Below are positions 40,700 through 41,689 of a stretch of 41,689 bases of DNA, piece by piece. The stretch is taken from positions 1,027 through 42,715 of the forward strand of contig NZ_KQ947386.1 of NCBI RefSeq assembly GCF_001484765.1, written 5' to 3'. Position numbers and translations under genes: made by a program. The DNA comes from Entomohabitans teleogrylli (GTDB lineage: Bacteria > Pseudomonadota > Gammaproteobacteria > Enterobacterales > Enterobacteriaceae). Below the pieces are notes generated by a model. That model ran no database searches. It was given only the letters and a program-made list of their open reading frames with translations, and was not told the origin of the DNA. How positions within the stretch are numbered: the stretch's first letter is position 1; each line of letters starts with the position of its first letter.

Positions 40700-41352
40700 G
40701 CCTGAAAGCCTTTATCGCCCGCCGCGTGGCGCTGGAACTGAACGACGGCGATGTGGTCAATCTGGGGATTGGCCTGCCGACGCTGGTCGCCCATTATCTG
40801 CCACAGGGAGTCGATATCGTTTTACAGTCGGAAAACGGCTTTGTCGGTCTCTGCCCGGCGGATGCGGAAAATCCCGATCCCGATGTAGCCAACGCCGGCG
40901 GCCAACCATGCGGGATTATTCCCGGCGGGGCGACCTTTGACAGCGCTTTCTCTTTTGCGCTGATCCGCGGCGGCCATGTAGATGCCTGTGTACTGGGCGG
41001 CCTTGAGGTGGATCAGCACGGCAACCTGGCCAACTGGATGATCCCTGGCAAAATGGTGCCCGGCATGGGCGGGGCGATGGATCTGGTTACCGGCTCACGA
41101 AAAGTGATTGTGGCGATGGAGCACTGCGCCAAAAATGGCGCCCCAAAGATCCTGCGCAATTGTACGCTTCCTCTGACGGCGCTCGGATGCGTCTCCACCG
41201 TGGTGACCGAACTGGCGGTGTTCCGCTTTATCGATGGCCAATTGACGCTCACCGAATACGCGCCGGGCGTAAGTATTGAGCTAATCCGCCAAAAGACCAG
41301 CGCGGAATTTGTAGTATCGCCGCAACTACGGGAAATGCCGATCCGGGAGTGA
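40696..41352 (+). CDS. 3-oxoacid/acetoacetate CoA-transferase subunit B (AtoA-like)
   Basis: A 218-residue beta subunit carrying the catalytic glutamate, Glu46 in the SENG motif ([10 protein letters not shown]), which forms the covalent thioester. Other family landmarks are [37 protein letters not shown] and [19 protein letters not shown]. It is the last gene of the operon and is followed by a terminator. Confidence 0.93.
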   Translation: MSLKAFIARRVALELNDGDVVNLGIGLPTLVAHYLPQGVDIVLQSENGFVGLCPADAENPDPDVANAGGQPCGIIPGGATFDSAFSFALIRGGHVDACVLGGLEVDQHGNLANWMIPGKMVPGMGGAMDLVTGSRKVIVAMEHCAKNGAPKILRNCTLPLTALGCVSTVVTELAVFRFIDGQLTLTEYAPGVSIELIRQKTSAEFVVSPQLREMPIRE

Positions 41353-41390
41353 GATCTGGCGCGAACCAAATTTATTTCCCTGACCTTCAG

Positions 41391-41420
41391 AAACCTCACT
41401 CTCTGCGTGAGGTTTTTATT
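41391..41420 (+). terminator. Terminator of the catabolic operon
   Basis: AAACCTCAC and GTGAGGTTT form a nine-base stem with a seven-base loop, followed by TTATTT, 38 bases after the last gene. Confidence 0.8.
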
Positions 41421-41466
41421 TACTTTACTGAAAATACTTTTTGGGAATACCCATCAGTATGAATAT

Positions 41467-41482
41467 GCACGATCGGTCGTGC
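41467..41482. repeat. Inverted repeat GCACGATCGGTCGTGC
   Basis: Six-base arms GCACGA/TCGTGC around TCGG, between the operon terminator and tRNA-Asp. There is no T run and no promoter I can identify beside it. Function unknown. Confidence 0.35.
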
Positions 41483-41574
41483 GGAAGAATTGACAGATAG
41501 CGAAAGTTATCAACAAAAATATGGATAGTGAAACGTTATTCACAGCCAGGTTTTTCATTGAGAAACCAGAAATA

Positions 41575-41612
41575 AAAAAACCACATCTGCTCAATACAGT
41601 GTGGTTTCTTTA
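41575..41612 (-). terminator. Terminator of the rRNA/tRNA-Asp transcript
   Basis: On the minus strand AAACCACACTG pairs with CAG-A-TGTGGTTT and is followed by TTTTATTTC. It lies about 35 bases beyond the tRNA-Asp 3' end, as expected for a stable-RNA operon terminator. Confidence 0.75.
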
Positions 41613-41646
41613 ACTTTCTGACTTTTAAAAGGCAGAGAAAAATAAG

Positions 41647-41689
41647 TGGCGGAACGGACGGGACTCGAACCCGCGACCCCCTGCGTGAC
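41647..41689 (-). tRNA. aspU: tRNA-Asp(GUC), 3' part, cut by window end
   Basis: The last 43 bases match the 3' half of the tRNA-Asp gene at 27706-27748 exactly, from CCA to the anticodon GTC, which is the final triplet of the window. In E. coli the tRNA at this place is aspU, the last gene of the rrnH rRNA operon. The gene name is therefore inferred from order. Confidence 0.85.

Noticed and set aside
27706..41689. The interval between the two tRNA-Asp copies as an integrated genomic island
   Set aside because: The interval contains essential core genes (dnaQ, rnhA, gloB, mltD, yafD) in conserved order, and both tRNAs match known separate loci.

Overview
The window is chromosome of a member of the Enterobacteriaceae. 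Gene order and protein sequences match the Escherichia coli proBA-phoE-crl-frsA-gpt-pepD ... dnaQ-rnhA-gloB-mltD-yafC segment throughout. A full Na+-NQR operon sits between dinB and yafK, as in Klebsiella-like genera and unlike E. coli K-12. I cannot name the genus from sequence alone.

Layout. (1) 1-2500 is an AT-rich accessory end: a decayed IS3-family element, an orphan KAP-type P-loop NTPase, and a remnant stretch abutting tRNA-Thr(CGU) (thrW), a well-known integration site. No integrase remains in view. (2) 2.5-10.6 kb is core: thrW, proA, proB, phoE, crl, frsA, gpt, pepD. (3) 10.6-14.7 kb holds prfH with an RtcB-type RNA ligase (a ribosome-repair module) preceded by a short unannotated leader ORF, then LexA-controlled dinB and a secreted glycerophosphodiesterase-like protein whose metal-site residues look replaced. 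(4) 14.8-20.9 kb is nqrABCDEF-nqrM on the minus strand, without the flavin transferase gene apbE. (5) 21.3-34.9 kb is core again: yafK(dpaA), yafJ, gmhA, fadE, ivy, yafV, tRNA-Asp, dnaQ, rnhA, yafS, gloB, mltD, yafE, yafD, yafC. (6) 34.9-41.4 kb is an accessory catabolic locus between yafC and a second tRNA-Asp (the position of aspU at the end of rrnH), where E. coli carries dkgB. It has a divergent TetR regulator and a five-step set: cyclase-family hydrolase, MFS transporter, beta-keto acid cleavage enzyme (BKACE, DUF849), thiolase, and a two-subunit CoA-transferase.

How the genes work together. The right-hand operon reads as a complete route. An imported compound is hydrolysed to a beta-keto acid. 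BKACE exchanges it with acetyl-CoA to give acetoacetate plus an acyl-CoA. The CoA-transferase activates acetoacetate, and the thiolase yields acetyl-CoA. The substrate is unknown. Two related inverted repeats overlap the putative promoter and are probable TetR operators. This locus is the best candidate for an undescribed system. The prfH-rtcB leader, the degenerate GDPD protein and the orphan KAP NTPase are secondary leads.
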